Source: CAWFGW01 sp963815495
Lineage (GTDB): Bacteria; Bacteroidota; Bacteroidia; Cytophagales; JAAEPT01
DNA: 64,000 nucleotides
NCBI GenBank assembly: GCA_963815495.1
Contig: CAWFGW010000012.1
Coordinates: 4,956 to 68,955 of the forward strand
Direction of reading: 5' to 3'
In this document: positions 26,795 through 34,846 of the stretch, piece after piece
How positions within the stretch are numbered: the stretch's first letter is position 1
Layout of the letters: every line of letters starts with the position of its first letter
Made by a program: the position numbers and the translations under genes
The notes under the pieces: generated by a model
What the model was told of the DNA's origin: nothing
The model's input: only the letters and a program-made list of their open reading frames with translations
The model's database searches: none

Positions 26795-27232
26795 CTAAAA
26801 ACTAACCTTGTAAACTACATTAGTACAATTCGAAGTGCAAAACACCGAATCGTCAATAACTACTCTACTCAGTTTAAAAACATCACAACAAGTGCCTTTT
26901 GTTTTCGTGATATCTAAGAAGACTTTGGACTGTAAGGAGTCATTGTAAAAGACGGATAACGAATCTTTAAAAACAGTTATGTTTTTAGTGACCGAAGGTA
27001 GTTTAACCTTAACATTCACTTGATTATCTGATAATAATGTTGGGGTGATGATATCGCCCTGTCGAGTAATTTTAATTAAAGAATCAACCACTTCCAAACT
27101 ATCCGCCCTTGCTACTTGAAATATAAACGTTGGTGCACCAACACATTCAAAATCGGAGCAGTCGTTATAACATGAATGTAAAAGTATCATTAGCAAAAAA
27201 AGACCAACCAGTTTCATGAGATTCATTTTCAT
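26795..27232 (-). CDS. Cysteine-rich lipoprotein (paralogue of the one at 22535)
   Basis: The start is placed at the ATG at 27232 because an upstream in-frame start at 27283 would overlap the neighbouring methyltransferase gene and put extra residues before the signal. The signal ends MILLHSC. The cysteine layout (C-x3-C-x4-C, CC in GTCCDVF, CTSNC) and motifs VVDSLIKIT, VFYNDSL and TKTK match the lipoprotein at 22535-22951. Function unknown. It is separated from the operon to the left by 250 bp with no clear feature. Confidence 0.72.
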   Translation of the reverse strand: MKMNLMKLVGLFLLMILLHSCYNDCSDFECVGAPTFIFQVARADSLEVVDSLIKITRQGDIITPTLLSDNQVNVKVKLPSVTKNITVFKDSLSVFYNDSLQSKVFLDITKTKGTCCDVFKLSRVVIDDSVFCTSNCTNVVYKVSF

Positions 27233-27243
27233 TGAATTGAAAT

Positions 27244-28494
27244 TTAACACACTGAAATTTGCTCTTTTATTATGGAAGAACAAATTAAAAGTAAATGACT
27301 TCCTTTTTCATCACTAACACCAACTATATATTGATCACCCCCATCCTTCAACCCCAACTTCTTTTTAAGTTGGTCAGGAGAGTCGCAAAAGTTTCGGGTA
27401 AAGACATTGGCTTTCAAAGTAGGTAAATGCCTTTTAACTGCCTTTTTGTTGTAAGGAAGTAGAGCGTCTATTTTAAATGTACGCCCTGGGAAATTTTTGA
27501 TTATATCCTCTGAGGTAAACAGATGAGTGTTGGGGGCTAGTTTGTACATCGACACATCACCAGTACTGATTCGATTATGGTTCAGCTCGAAATTACGGTT
27601 GAGGAAAAGGTGGTAATTTCCAACCTTATGTATTGCCACAAAAGGATCATAGAGGTAATTAAGCGGTTCTGAAAATGAAAAACCATTAGCTTCCTGTTGT
27701 TTCACTTCAATCGTTTTCTCACTAGAAATTTCTGTCGCCACAATTTCTGTGTTTCCTTCAAATCCTTTCTCCACTAAAAAAAGGACTTCTTTACATTCGT
27801 TTTTAGCGCTTATGACCCACACCTTAGAAACGTTATCCAGTTCACGAATTCCCTGGGTGATGTCAATCATCGGTGAGGCTTTTACTAAAATATTCTCAGA
27901 AAGTGAAAACAACTTCTCTTTCAAATCCACCACGTTGGGTTCACAATCAGCAAATTTAAAGACCTTCCCGCCTTGTTCATCTCTACGGGCTGGGTCAATA
28001 TAAATTAAGTCAAAAAATTCAGCATTGGTTTTTAAAAAATCTTCGGCAATGCCATTATAAAATTTGGTATTATTTACCCCTAAAACTTCAAAGTTATGTT
28101 TTACAATCTCTGATAACCAAAGATCTCTTTCTACATGAACGGCTTTTTTCGCATGATTGGCAAAAAAATAAGTATCTACACCCAATCCGCCTGTAAGGTC
28201 AAGTACTGAATCATACGTTAAAAGTGATGCTTTGTACTTAGCCGTTTGCTCCGAAGAACACTGCTGCAGATTGAGGTCAGGAGGAAAAATCACACCTTCG
28301 TGCTGCGTCAAATATGGCAACTTCTTTTTTGCCTTTTGCCAACCGGAAATTTGATCCACTAAAAAACCCACAGGAAAATCAAATTTCCCGTGGGCTTGTA
28401 AAGCGACCTTCTTAGGGTCAGCAGTTTTATGTTGCTTGATGAAGTTTTGAACTTCTGGAGAAAGTAGCTTTCCTATCTCCATGAGATTACTCAA
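27244..28494 (-). CDS. Class I SAM-dependent methyltransferase with THUMP-like domain
   Basis: This 416-residue protein has a middle Rossmann methyltransferase domain: motif I VLDLTGGLGVDTYFF (about residue 98), acidic loop VHVERD, and motif IV DLIYIDPARR. The C-terminal part, HNRISTGDVSMYKLAPNTHLF through TLKANVFTRNF, fits the THUMP-like RNA-binding domain found in this Bacteroidota family. The role is probably RNA methylation, with the target unknown. It starts directly after the asd stop codon with no spacer, so the two are one transcript. Confidence 0.8.
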   Translation of the reverse strand: MSNLMEIGKLLSPEVQNFIKQHKTADPKKVALQAHGKFDFPVGFLVDQISGWQKAKKKLPYLTQHEGVIFPPDLNLQQCSSEQTAKYKASLLTYDSVLDLTGGLGVDTYFFANHAKKAVHVERDLWLSEIVKHNFEVLGVNNTKFYNGIAEDFLKTNAEFFDLIYIDPARRDEQGGKVFKFADCEPNVVDLKEKLFSLSENILVKASPMIDITQGIRELDNVSKVWVISAKNECKEVLFLVEKGFEGNTEIVATEISSEKTIEVKQQEANGFSFSEPLNYLYDPFVAIHKVGNYHLFLNRNFELNHNRISTGDVSMYKLAPNTHLFTSEDIIKNFPGRTFKIDALLPYNKKAVKRHLPTLKANVFTRNFCDSPDQLKKKLGLKDGGDQYIVGVSDEKGSHLLLICSSIIKEQISVC

Positions 28495-29502
28495 TTAAGC
28501 TTCTACAGTAGTTTTAACTAAATTGTTAGCCAGAAGATATTGTGCTATTTGAACCGCATTGGTAGCAGCTCCTTTTCTCAAGTTGTCCGCAACAATCCAC
28601 ATGTTTACCGTATTAGGTTGCGAATCATCTCTGCGAATACGTCCTACAAATACTTCATTTTTTCTCCAAGCCATTAACGGCATAGGGTAAATGTTGTTTT
28701 TTGGATCATCCTGAACTTCCACACCATCTTGTGCAGCAATTTCCTGACGTAAAGTATCAACATCAAACTCTTTTTTCAATTCCACATTCACCGACTCTGA
28801 GTGTCCGCCCATAACCGGTAAACGAACTGTAGTAGCCGTTACTTGAATGCTATCGTCACTGAAGATTTTCTTTGTTTCTTTGATCATCTTCATCTCCTCT
28901 TTAGTGTATCCATTGTCTTGGAACACATCAATATGAGGAAGTACGTTCATATCAATTTGGTAAGGATATACTTTTTCAGCTGCTTCTCCTTTTCTTTCTG
29001 CCATCAATTGATCTACAGCTGCTTTTCCTGTTCCAGTAACTGACTGGTAAGTAGAAACAACAATTCGTTTGATACCATATTTTTTCTGAAGCGGGTTCAA
29101 AGCCAATACCATCTGTATAGTTGAACAGTTAGGATTAGCTATAATTTTATCATTAGCAGTGATTTCATTTCCGTTGATTTCAGGAACAACCAATTTTTTC
29201 GTTGGATCCATTCTCCAAGCTGAAGAATTATCAATCACGAATGTGCCTACCTCTGCAAACTTCGGTGCCCACTCTAACGAAGTACCACCACCTGCAGAGA
29301 AGATAGCAATATCAGGTTTTAGCTCAACTGCTTTCTGCAAAGTAATTACTTCATACTGTTTACCCTTGAAGTCAATTTTCTTACCTGCTGATCGCTCAGA
29401 GGCTACAGGGTATAACTCAGAAACAGGAAGGTCAAACTCAGCGAGGACCTTTAGCATCTCACCACCTACAAGACCAGTGGCTCCAACTACTGCTATTCTC
29501 AT
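28495..29502 (-). CDS. asd: Aspartate-semialdehyde dehydrogenase
   Basis: The enzyme makes aspartate-4-semialdehyde from 4-aspartyl phosphate with NADPH, feeding lysine/diaminopimelate, threonine and methionine synthesis. The 335-residue protein has the NADP-binding start RIAVVGATGLVGGEML, the active-site Cys in NPNCSTIQM (about residue 126), the substrate-binding motif RLPVMGGHSESVNVEL (with the conserved His) and a normal length. It leads a two-gene run with the THUMP-like methyltransferase. Confidence 0.96.
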   Translation of the reverse strand: MRIAVVGATGLVGGEMLKVLAEFDLPVSELYPVASERSAGKKIDFKGKQYEVITLQKAVELKPDIAIFSAGGGTSLEWAPKFAEVGTFVIDNSSAWRMDPTKKLVVPEINGNEITANDKIIANPNCSTIQMVLALNPLQKKYGIKRIVVSTYQSVTGTGKAAVDQLMAERKGEAAEKVYPYQIDMNVLPHIDVFQDNGYTKEEMKMIKETKKIFSDDSIQVTATTVRLPVMGGHSESVNVELKKEFDVDTLRQEIAAQDGVEVQDDPKNNIYPMPLMAWRKNEVFVGRIRRDDSQPNTVNMWIVADNLRKGAATNAVQIAQYLLANNLVKTTVEA

Positions 29503-29540
29503 TTTTTTCGTGTTTTATAATATAAAATATAAATGGGGTG

Positions 29541-29548
29541 CAAAGGTA
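29541..29548 (-). promoter_or_regulatory. -7 promoter element upstream of asd
   Basis: On the minus strand TACCTTTG followed by C matches the Bacteroidota -7 consensus TAnnTTTG exactly, 39 bp before the asd start. No TTG lies at the expected -33 distance, so only the -7 half is supported. Confidence 0.4.
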
Positions 29549-29677
29549 ATAATTAATACAAAACTATACTACTATTCAGCCCCAAGTTATTGCCTGTCAA
29601 TTGGCTAAAGGTGTTTTATTAACATAATAAACTTTATTTTCTACGCATGCGTATGAGGGCTTAATGCAAAAAAGAAT

Positions 29678-29685
29678 TAAGTTTG
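29678..29685 (+). promoter_or_regulatory. -7 promoter element upstream of the DksA-like gene
   Basis: TAAGTTTG matches TAnnTTTG and lies 38 bp before the start codon. A -33 TTG is not seen. A perfect 12-bp palindrome, TACGCATGCGTA, lies about 25 bp upstream at 29642-29653 and could be an operator. Confidence 0.4.
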
Positions 29686-29722
29686 CAGATATTTTAGAAC
29701 CAACCTTCTAATACTATAAGTT

Positions 29723-30103
29723 ATGAGTGAAGAAAAACAATACTATACAAAAGAGGAACTCAAAGAATTTGAGGATTTGCTGAATACCAACTTAGAAAAA
29801 GCTAGAAAAGAACTAGAAACATATCGAGCAGCTTTAAGTAAAAAAAACGACACGGGAACTTCAGCAACTACTGGAGGGAATTTCTCGCTTGAAAGTGGTG
29901 CGGAAACAGCAGAAAAAGAACACTTAAATCAATTGGCATCAAGACAAAGTTCTTACATCAAAAATGTTGAAAATGCTTTGATTAGAATCAAAAATGGGAC
30001 TTATGGTGTGTGTTCTGTATCTGGGAAATTAATTTCGAAAGAACGACTTAGAGCGGTACCTCACACCACGCAATCGATAGAAGCCAAAAAAGCACAAAGC
30101 TAA
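29723..30103 (+). CDS. TraR/DksA-type zinc-finger-like regulator
   Basis: This 126-residue protein has an N-terminal helical hairpin (EELKEFEDLLNTNLEKARKEL) and a C-terminal DksA/TraR motif YGVCSVSGKLISKERLRAVP. In E. coli DksA this region is a four-cysteine zinc finger; here, as in many Bacteroidota homologues, only one Cys remains, so zinc binding is doubtful. DksA-like proteins act in the RNA polymerase secondary channel. It is 3 bp before scpB, giving a DksA-like, scpB, rluB operon. Confidence 0.82.
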   Translation: MSEEKQYYTKEELKEFEDLLNTNLEKARKELETYRAALSKKNDTGTSATTGGNFSLESGAETAEKEHLNQLASRQSSYIKNVENALIRIKNGTYGVCSVSGKLISKERLRAVPHTTQSIEAKKAQS

Positions 30104-30106
30104 AAG

Positions 30107-30670
30107 TTGGACTTACTCCATCATCATATTGAAGCCATCATCTTCTGCTCCCCAAATCCTGTCTCGTTGGACGAAATGCAGGAATGTATGTCAGAAATGT
30201 TTGAAGCAGCAATACCGTTGGAAGATATAGAAAAAGCAACCGCGTTATTAGTAGAAAAATACACCTCTGATGACTATGCTTTTGAAGTATGCCAAACCGC
30301 TGGCGGCTATCAGTTTTTAACTAAACCAGCTTACCAAGTTAGCATTGGCATCTATTTAAAACAAAAATCAAAAAAACGTCTCTCAACCTCAGCGTTAGAG
30401 ACGTTGGCAATAATTGCCTATAAACAACCAATCACTAAAACAGAAGTTGAGTTAATTAGAGGTGTCAATTGCGACTACTCTGTTCAAAAATTGCTTGATA
30501 AAGAATTAGTTGAAATCAAAGGGAAATCCGACAGTGTCGGCAAACCGCTATTATATGGCACAAGCCCAAAGTTTATGGAATACTTTGGCATCAACTCATT
30601 GGGTGAATTGCCTACTCCAAAAGATTTTATCAATGAGGCAAATGAAATAGGAGAAGTAAATGAAGCCTGA
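30107..30670 (+). CDS. scpB: Segregation and condensation protein B
   Basis: ScpB is a winged-helix dimer partner of the SMC-ScpA complex in chromosome segregation. The 187-residue protein starts LLHHHIEAIIFCSPNPVSLDE and has the core ALETLAIIAYKQPITKTEVELIRGVN, the family hallmark. It starts with TTG, 3 bp after the DksA-like gene. The end overlaps rluB by 11 bp. Normal length. Confidence 0.92.
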   Translation: MDLLHHHIEAIIFCSPNPVSLDEMQECMSEMFEAAIPLEDIEKATALLVEKYTSDDYAFEVCQTAGGYQFLTKPAYQVSIGIYLKQKSKKRLSTSALETLAIIAYKQPITKTEVELIRGVNCDYSVQKLLDKELVEIKGKSDSVGKPLLYGTSPKFMEYFGINSLGELPTPKDFINEANEIGEVNEA

Positions 30671-31496
30671 AAAACGCAACACCCCATTCAAAAAAAGGGA
30701 AGACAAAAATTCTGTCCCTAAAAAGAAAGCCCCACAAAAGAAGTTTGAAGCGCCTGCTGAAACAAGTCGCCAACCCATCTCTGAAGCAATGAGACTGAAT
30801 AAGTTTATAGCGCATTCGGGTGTTTGTTCCCGAAGAGATGCTGATTCACTCATTGCTGAAGGCCGCATAAAAATAAACAACAAAGTAGTTACTGAGTTAG
30901 GTCACAAAGTGCAACCAGATGATCATGTTCACTTAGATGGGAAGGCTTTGCACGTACAACGTTTTGTCTATTTGCTATTAAATAAACCAAAAGACTACAT
31001 CACTACTATGGAGGACACCCATGACCGGAAAACAGTTATGGAGATCATAGGGGATGCCTGTTCTGAACGCATTTTCCCTGTAGGAAGGTTGGATAGAAAC
31101 ACCACCGGTTTATTACTTTTTACAAACGATGGTGACTTGGCTGGTAAACTTTCTCACCCATCCAGTCGTGTGAAAAAAGTATATGAAGTTACGCTAGACA
31201 AGCCCATTGAAGAAGAACATTTCTTAGCCATACAACAAGGCATCAAATTAGAAGATGGACCAGTAAAGGTCAATAGCATCGCTGTTATCTCTCCAGATCA
31301 ATATGTGCTTGGGTTAGAAATACACATCGGAAAAAACAGAATTGTTAGAAGAATTTTTGAACACTTTGGCTACGAAGTAGACCGATTAGACAGAACCACC
31401 TATGCTGGATTAACTAAAAAGAATTTGCCTAGAGGAAAATGGCGTATGTTGGATGAAAAGGAAGTTGCTTTTTTGAAAACGGTTAAGTCAAAATAA
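30660..31496 (+). CDS. rluB: 23S rRNA pseudouridine synthase, RsuA/RluB family
   Basis: This 278-residue protein has a lysine-rich N-terminal extension (about residues 1-42), an S4 RNA-binding domain (MRLNKFIAHSGVCSRRDADSL) and a catalytic domain with the active-site Asp in GRLDRNTTGLLLFTNDG. VYEVTLDKP and GKNRIVRRIFEHFGYEV complete the fold. RluB modifies U2605 of 23S rRNA; RluE/F paralogues cannot be fully excluded. It overlaps scpB by 11 bp. Confidence 0.88.
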   Translation: MKPEKRNTPFKKREDKNSVPKKKAPQKKFEAPAETSRQPISEAMRLNKFIAHSGVCSRRDADSLIAEGRIKINNKVVTELGHKVQPDDHVHLDGKALHVQRFVYLLLNKPKDYITTMEDTHDRKTVMEIIGDACSERIFPVGRLDRNTTGLLLFTNDGDLAGKLSHPSSRVKKVYEVTLDKPIEEEHFLAIQQGIKLEDGPVKVNSIAVISPDQYVLGLEIHIGKNRIVRRIFEHFGYEVDRLDRTTYAGLTKKNLPRGKWRMLDEKEVAFLKTVKSK

Positions 31497-32027
31497 TAAG
31501 CAATAAAAACTCATTATAATTTACTTTATTCTTACTTCCTAGTATTAATATTTGCATTCACCATTAGATATTGGTTTTCAATTACTAGCTCTCGTAAACT
31601 ATAAATTAGGCATTATCGGCTTAAGCATATTTTCTTTAGGATTAGAAACAGACGCTTACGCATTTGTGCTACTAGCACATGTTCCACTTTTTAAATTTGA
31701 CGACTATCATTAAACTATTATCCATCTTTAGAATGTTATAATTGCAGAAACATCTTTAATCTATTTTCTAGGAATCAAAGACTATAAGCTACGTTTTTTA
31801 TGCTTTTCTCCAAGTAGTAGGTTGAAAAAAACAGCCCCTTATGAAAGACTTTATAGGGCTACTCTGTGAGGTGGAGAGCTTCTTGTTTAGATTAAGCATA
31901 TAAATTCAGTCTAACCTTATTTAGAATTGTAAAACATAACTATTATTTTGATTTAAATTCCCTATTTTCAGTTTGGCAATTTAAAAACGAACATTATATG
32001 ACAGAAACCGAACAAGTCCTAAACAAA
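31497..32027. other. AT-rich intergenic region between rluB and the tRNA-Phe terminator
   Basis: No recognisable gene is present in these 530 bp. A plus-strand reading of 53 codons from a TTG at 31552 to the stop at 31711-31713 is the longest open stretch. Its translation is hydrophobic (for example FQLLALVNYKLGIIGLSIF) but it has no recognised family and no clear start signal. The remainder is AT-rich with a weak imperfect inverted repeat near 31830-31860. Confidence 0.5.
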
Positions 32028-32028
32028 A

Positions 32029-32055
32029 AAAGCTCCTCAAAAATTGAGAAGCTTT
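32029..32055 (-). terminator. Intrinsic terminator of tRNA-Phe
   Basis: On the minus strand AAAGCTTCTCAA pairs with TTGAGGAGCTTT (12 pairs, one G-U), with a 3-base loop, followed by a run of seven T (the stem's last three and four more). It starts 5 bp after the mature tRNA end. Confidence 0.85.
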
Positions 32056-32059
32056 ATTG

Positions 32060-32132
32060 TGGTGCTGAGTGGACTCGAACCACCGACACACGGATTTTCA
32101 GTCCGATGCTCTACCAGCTGAGCTACAGCACC
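32060..32132 (-). tRNA. tRNA-Phe (GAA)
   Basis: On the minus strand the 73-nt gene runs from GGTGCTG to CAGCACC plus discriminator A. The acceptor stem is fully paired, the D-loop is in AGCTCAGCTGGTAGAGC, the anticodon loop CTGAAAA gives anticodon GAA, and the T-arm contains GGTTCGAGTCC. CCA is not encoded. It stands alone with its own promoter and terminator. Confidence 0.96.
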
Positions 32133-32146
32133 GCGGTAAGGGACGG

Positions 32147-32177
32147 CAAAAATAGGAACTTTTAATATTTAAACAAA
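32147..32177 (-). promoter_or_regulatory. Promoter of tRNA-Phe
   Basis: On the minus strand TTTG (32177-32174), a 19-bp spacer and TATTTTTG (32154-32147) match the Bacteroidota TTTG-N19-TAnnTTTG promoter at both elements. The -7 end is 14 bp before the tRNA 5' end, so the leader is only a few bases. Confidence 0.75.
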
Positions 32178-32193
32178 CGTAGAACGAGAAAAT

Positions 32194-33504
32194 ATGAAAA
32201 TTTTATCTCAAGGTATTTTCGTAGTGCTGTTAGCCATAGCAATTTGGCAGTTGTCCAAAAGTGTTAAGCGTATCTGGCGAAACATCCAATTAGGCAAACC
32301 ATTTGACCGCTCAGACAATAAGAATGAGCGAGTTAGGAAAATGCTACTCGTAGCCTTTGGTCAAAAAAAGATGTTCAAGAAACCCATACCTGCCTTATTA
32401 CACTTGTTTGTGTATGTAGGTTTTTTGATCGTAAATATTGAGTTACTTGAAATTGTCTTGGACGGAATTTTTGGAACACACCGGTTATTTGCTCCTTACT
32501 TAGGTGGTTTCTATACCTTCATCATCAACTTCTTTGAATTTTTTGCCGTAGCGGTCATCATTTCTTGTGTCCTGTTTCTAGTTAGAAGAAACATTCTGAA
32601 AGTTGATCGCTTCCATAAACCAGAAATGACCTCTTGGCCAACGTTGGATGCTAACCTGATTTTAATTCTAGAAATCGTATTAATGTTCTTTTTGTTAAAT
32701 ATGAATGCTTCTGACACAGCAATTGCACTGAAATCGGGAGGTCAGCAAGGTTATTTCTTTAGTAACTTATTTGTCCCATTATATGAAAGTTTATCCGTTG
32801 ACACTATCCATATAGCTGAACGCCTTTTTTGGTGGGGCCACATTATTGGGGTGTTCTTCTTTGCTAATTATGTTTTGTATTCGAAACATCTTCACATTTT
32901 CTTAGCATTTCCTACGACCTATTTCTCCAATTTAGAACCTAAAGGGAAAATGGACAACATGGATTCGGTAACCAATGAAGTAAAATTTGCTTTAGGATTG
33001 GCTCAACCTGATCCTAATAATCCACCAGCAGAAATTTCGCGCTTTGGTGCTAAGGACGTAGTCGACCTTTCTCAGAAAAGTTTGTTAGACGCCTATTCGT
33101 GTACCGAGTGCGGACGTTGTACTGCCCAATGTCCTGCAAATATTACGGGTAAAAAGCTTTCCCCACGAAAAATCATGATGGATACCCGCGACCGTGTAGA
33201 AGAGCTTGGGGCTTACAAACAAACCAATGGTTCCGAGGCTGTGGACAACAAAACCCTTCTGGGCGACTTCATTACGGAAGAAGAAATATTTGCCTGTACT
33301 TCTTGTAACGCCTGTACTGAAGCCTGCCCAATCAACATTGACCCACTTTCTATAATAGTAGAATTGAAACGATTTAAAGTGATGGAAGAAGCGCAAGGAC
33401 CAGCCGAGTGGAACATGATGTACCAAAATATCGAGACGAGTTTTTCTCCTTGGAAATTTGCTCCAAACGATCGAGGTAATTGGACTGCGGATTTAAATAA
33501 ATAA
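32194..33504 (+). CDS. Membrane Fe-S protein, heterodisulfide reductase/GlpC-like
   Basis: This 436-residue protein has about five transmembrane helices in the first 240 residues. Two 4Fe-4S motifs follow: CTECGRCTAQCPANITGK (about residue 304) and CTSCNACTEACPINIDP (about residue 369). This is the build of HdrE/HdrD or FadE-linked Fe-S electron carriers. It is followed after 38 bp by a CCG-domain protein, together resembling a split heterodisulfide-reductase-like module that would move electrons between a membrane quinone pool and an unknown partner. No flavoprotein partner is nearby. Confidence 0.85.
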   Translation: MKILSQGIFVVLLAIAIWQLSKSVKRIWRNIQLGKPFDRSDNKNERVRKMLLVAFGQKKMFKKPIPALLHLFVYVGFLIVNIELLEIVLDGIFGTHRLFAPYLGGFYTFIINFFEFFAVAVIISCVLFLVRRNILKVDRFHKPEMTSWPTLDANLILILEIVLMFFLLNMNASDTAIALKSGGQQGYFFSNLFVPLYESLSVDTIHIAERLFWWGHIIGVFFFANYVLYSKHLHIFLAFPTTYFSNLEPKGKMDNMDSVTNEVKFALGLAQPDPNNPPAEISRFGAKDVVDLSQKSLLDAYSCTECGRCTAQCPANITGKKLSPRKIMMDTRDRVEELGAYKQTNGSEAVDNKTLLGDFITEEEIFACTSCNACTEACPINIDPLSIIVELKRFKVMEEAQGPAEWNMMYQNIETSFSPWKFAPNDRGNWTADLNK

Positions 33505-33542
33505 GTTGAACTAATCACGTAAGTGATCAAAATAGTAACACA

Positions 33543-34328
33543 ATGGATTACAAAGCACCTTTAGTAAGTGAACTAGCCGCAGCAGGCAAACAACCGGAAA
33601 TTCTTTTTTGGGTTGGATGTGCTGGTTCTTTTGATGACCGATATAAAAAAGTAACAGTTGCGTTTGCAAAAATATTAAACGAACTCAACATCAATTTCGC
33701 AATTCTCGGACCTGAAGAGGCGTGCACAGGAGATCCTGCACGTAGAGCGGGTAACGAGTTTCTTTTTCAGATGCAAGCCATGGCCAACATTCAGGTACTG
33801 GATGATTATAACATCAAACGCATTGTAACTGCTTGCCCACACTGCTTTAACACCATCAAAAATGAATATCCTGAATTAGGGGGTAACTATGAAGTCGTAC
33901 ACCATTCCCAATATCTCCAAGAATTGATTAATGCTGGACAATTAAAAATGAAGGAAGGTGGAGAATTCAAGGGCAAAAAAATCACCTTTCATGACTCTTG
34001 TTATTTAGGCAGAGCCAACAACGTATATGAAGCACCCCGTGCAGTTTTAGAAGCACTAGATGCTGAACTAGTCGAAATGAAACGCTGTAAAACCACAGGC
34101 TTGTGTTGTGGTGCTGGTGGTGGACAAATGTTTAAGGAGCCTGAAAAAGGTAACAAAGACATTAACATCGAGCGGACAGAAGAAGCCTTAGAAACAGGCG
34201 CTGAAATCATCGCTTCGGGTTGTCCCTTTTGTATGACCATGATGACTGACGGAGTAAAAAACAAAAACAAAGAAAATTCTGTTAAAGTGTATGACATTGC
34301 AGAACTAGTACACAAAGCAAAATCGTAA
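33543..34328 (+). CDS. CCG-domain (heterodisulfide reductase B-like) Fe-S protein
   Basis: This 261-residue soluble protein has two cysteine-rich CCG domains. The first contains WVGCAGSFDD and ACPHCFNTIK. The second contains FHDSCYLGR, LCCGAGGGQMF and SGCPFCMTMM. In HdrB these bind non-cubane 4Fe-4S clusters. It works with the upstream membrane Fe-S protein (38 bp). Similar pairs occur next to electron-transfer flavoproteins, but none is seen here. It ends exactly where the next gene begins. Confidence 0.86.
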   Translation: MDYKAPLVSELAAAGKQPEILFWVGCAGSFDDRYKKVTVAFAKILNELNINFAILGPEEACTGDPARRAGNEFLFQMQAMANIQVLDDYNIKRIVTACPHCFNTIKNEYPELGGNYEVVHHSQYLQELINAGQLKMKEGGEFKGKKITFHDSCYLGRANNVYEAPRAVLEALDAELVEMKRCKTTGLCCGAGGGQMFKEPEKGNKDINIERTEEALETGAEIIASGCPFCMTMMTDGVKNKNKENSVKVYDIAELVHKAKS

Positions 34329-34805
34329 ATGGAAACAATTAATAACTTTGCCCCTACTGCCAAAGTGTGGGTATATCAAGCTTCTCGAGATATTACATCA
34401 GAAGAGCTTTCCCAAATAAACACCCAACTATCAGCGTTTATTTCTAGCTGGAACTCTCATGGCGCACCTGTAGATGGTAGTTTTGAAATAAAACACAAGC
34501 GATTTATCATTCTTATCGCCAGCGAAGCATCTGGTGTAAGTGGCTGTTCTATTGATAGCAGTGTAAAAGTAATTCGAGAAATTGAAGTGAATTTCAGTTT
34601 AGGGTTATTGGACAGAAGAACCGTGAGCTACTTATCAGGTGATGAGGTTAAAGCAATTTCAATTACCGATATCAAAAAAACGATTGAAGCTGGCGACATC
34701 CAAGCTGACACGTTAATTTTCAACAATGCCGTAACAACTTTAGCAGAATTAGAAAACTCATGGCTACAAAAGGCTGAAAACTCATGGTTGTCACGCTATT
34801 TCTGA
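34329..34805 (+). CDS. Conserved Bacteroidota protein, unknown function
   Basis: This 158-residue soluble protein begins directly after the CCG-domain gene. It has KVWVYQASRDITSEELSQI, SWNSHGAPVDGSFEIKHKRF and a central CSIDSSVKVIREIE. Similar proteins are sometimes labelled ABC transporter ATPase in Bacteroidota genomes, but there is no Walker A, signature or Walker B motif, so that label is wrong. Function unknown. The gene order Fe-S pair, this protein, PorE-like lipoprotein suggests a shared transcript. Confidence 0.78.
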   Translation: METINNFAPTAKVWVYQASRDITSEELSQINTQLSAFISSWNSHGAPVDGSFEIKHKRFIILIASEASGVSGCSIDSSVKVIREIEVNFSLGLLDRRTVSYLSGDEVKAISITDIKKTIEAGDIQADTLIFNNAVTTLAELENSWLQKAENSWLSRYF

Positions 34806-34846
34806 AAAAAAAGTCGTTTATTAGTGGAGTTAAACTAATCCTAAAC

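Noticed and set aside
34329..34805. Possible ABC transporter ATPase
   Set aside because: No Walker A, Walker B or signature motif is present; the label seems to be a propagated misannotation.
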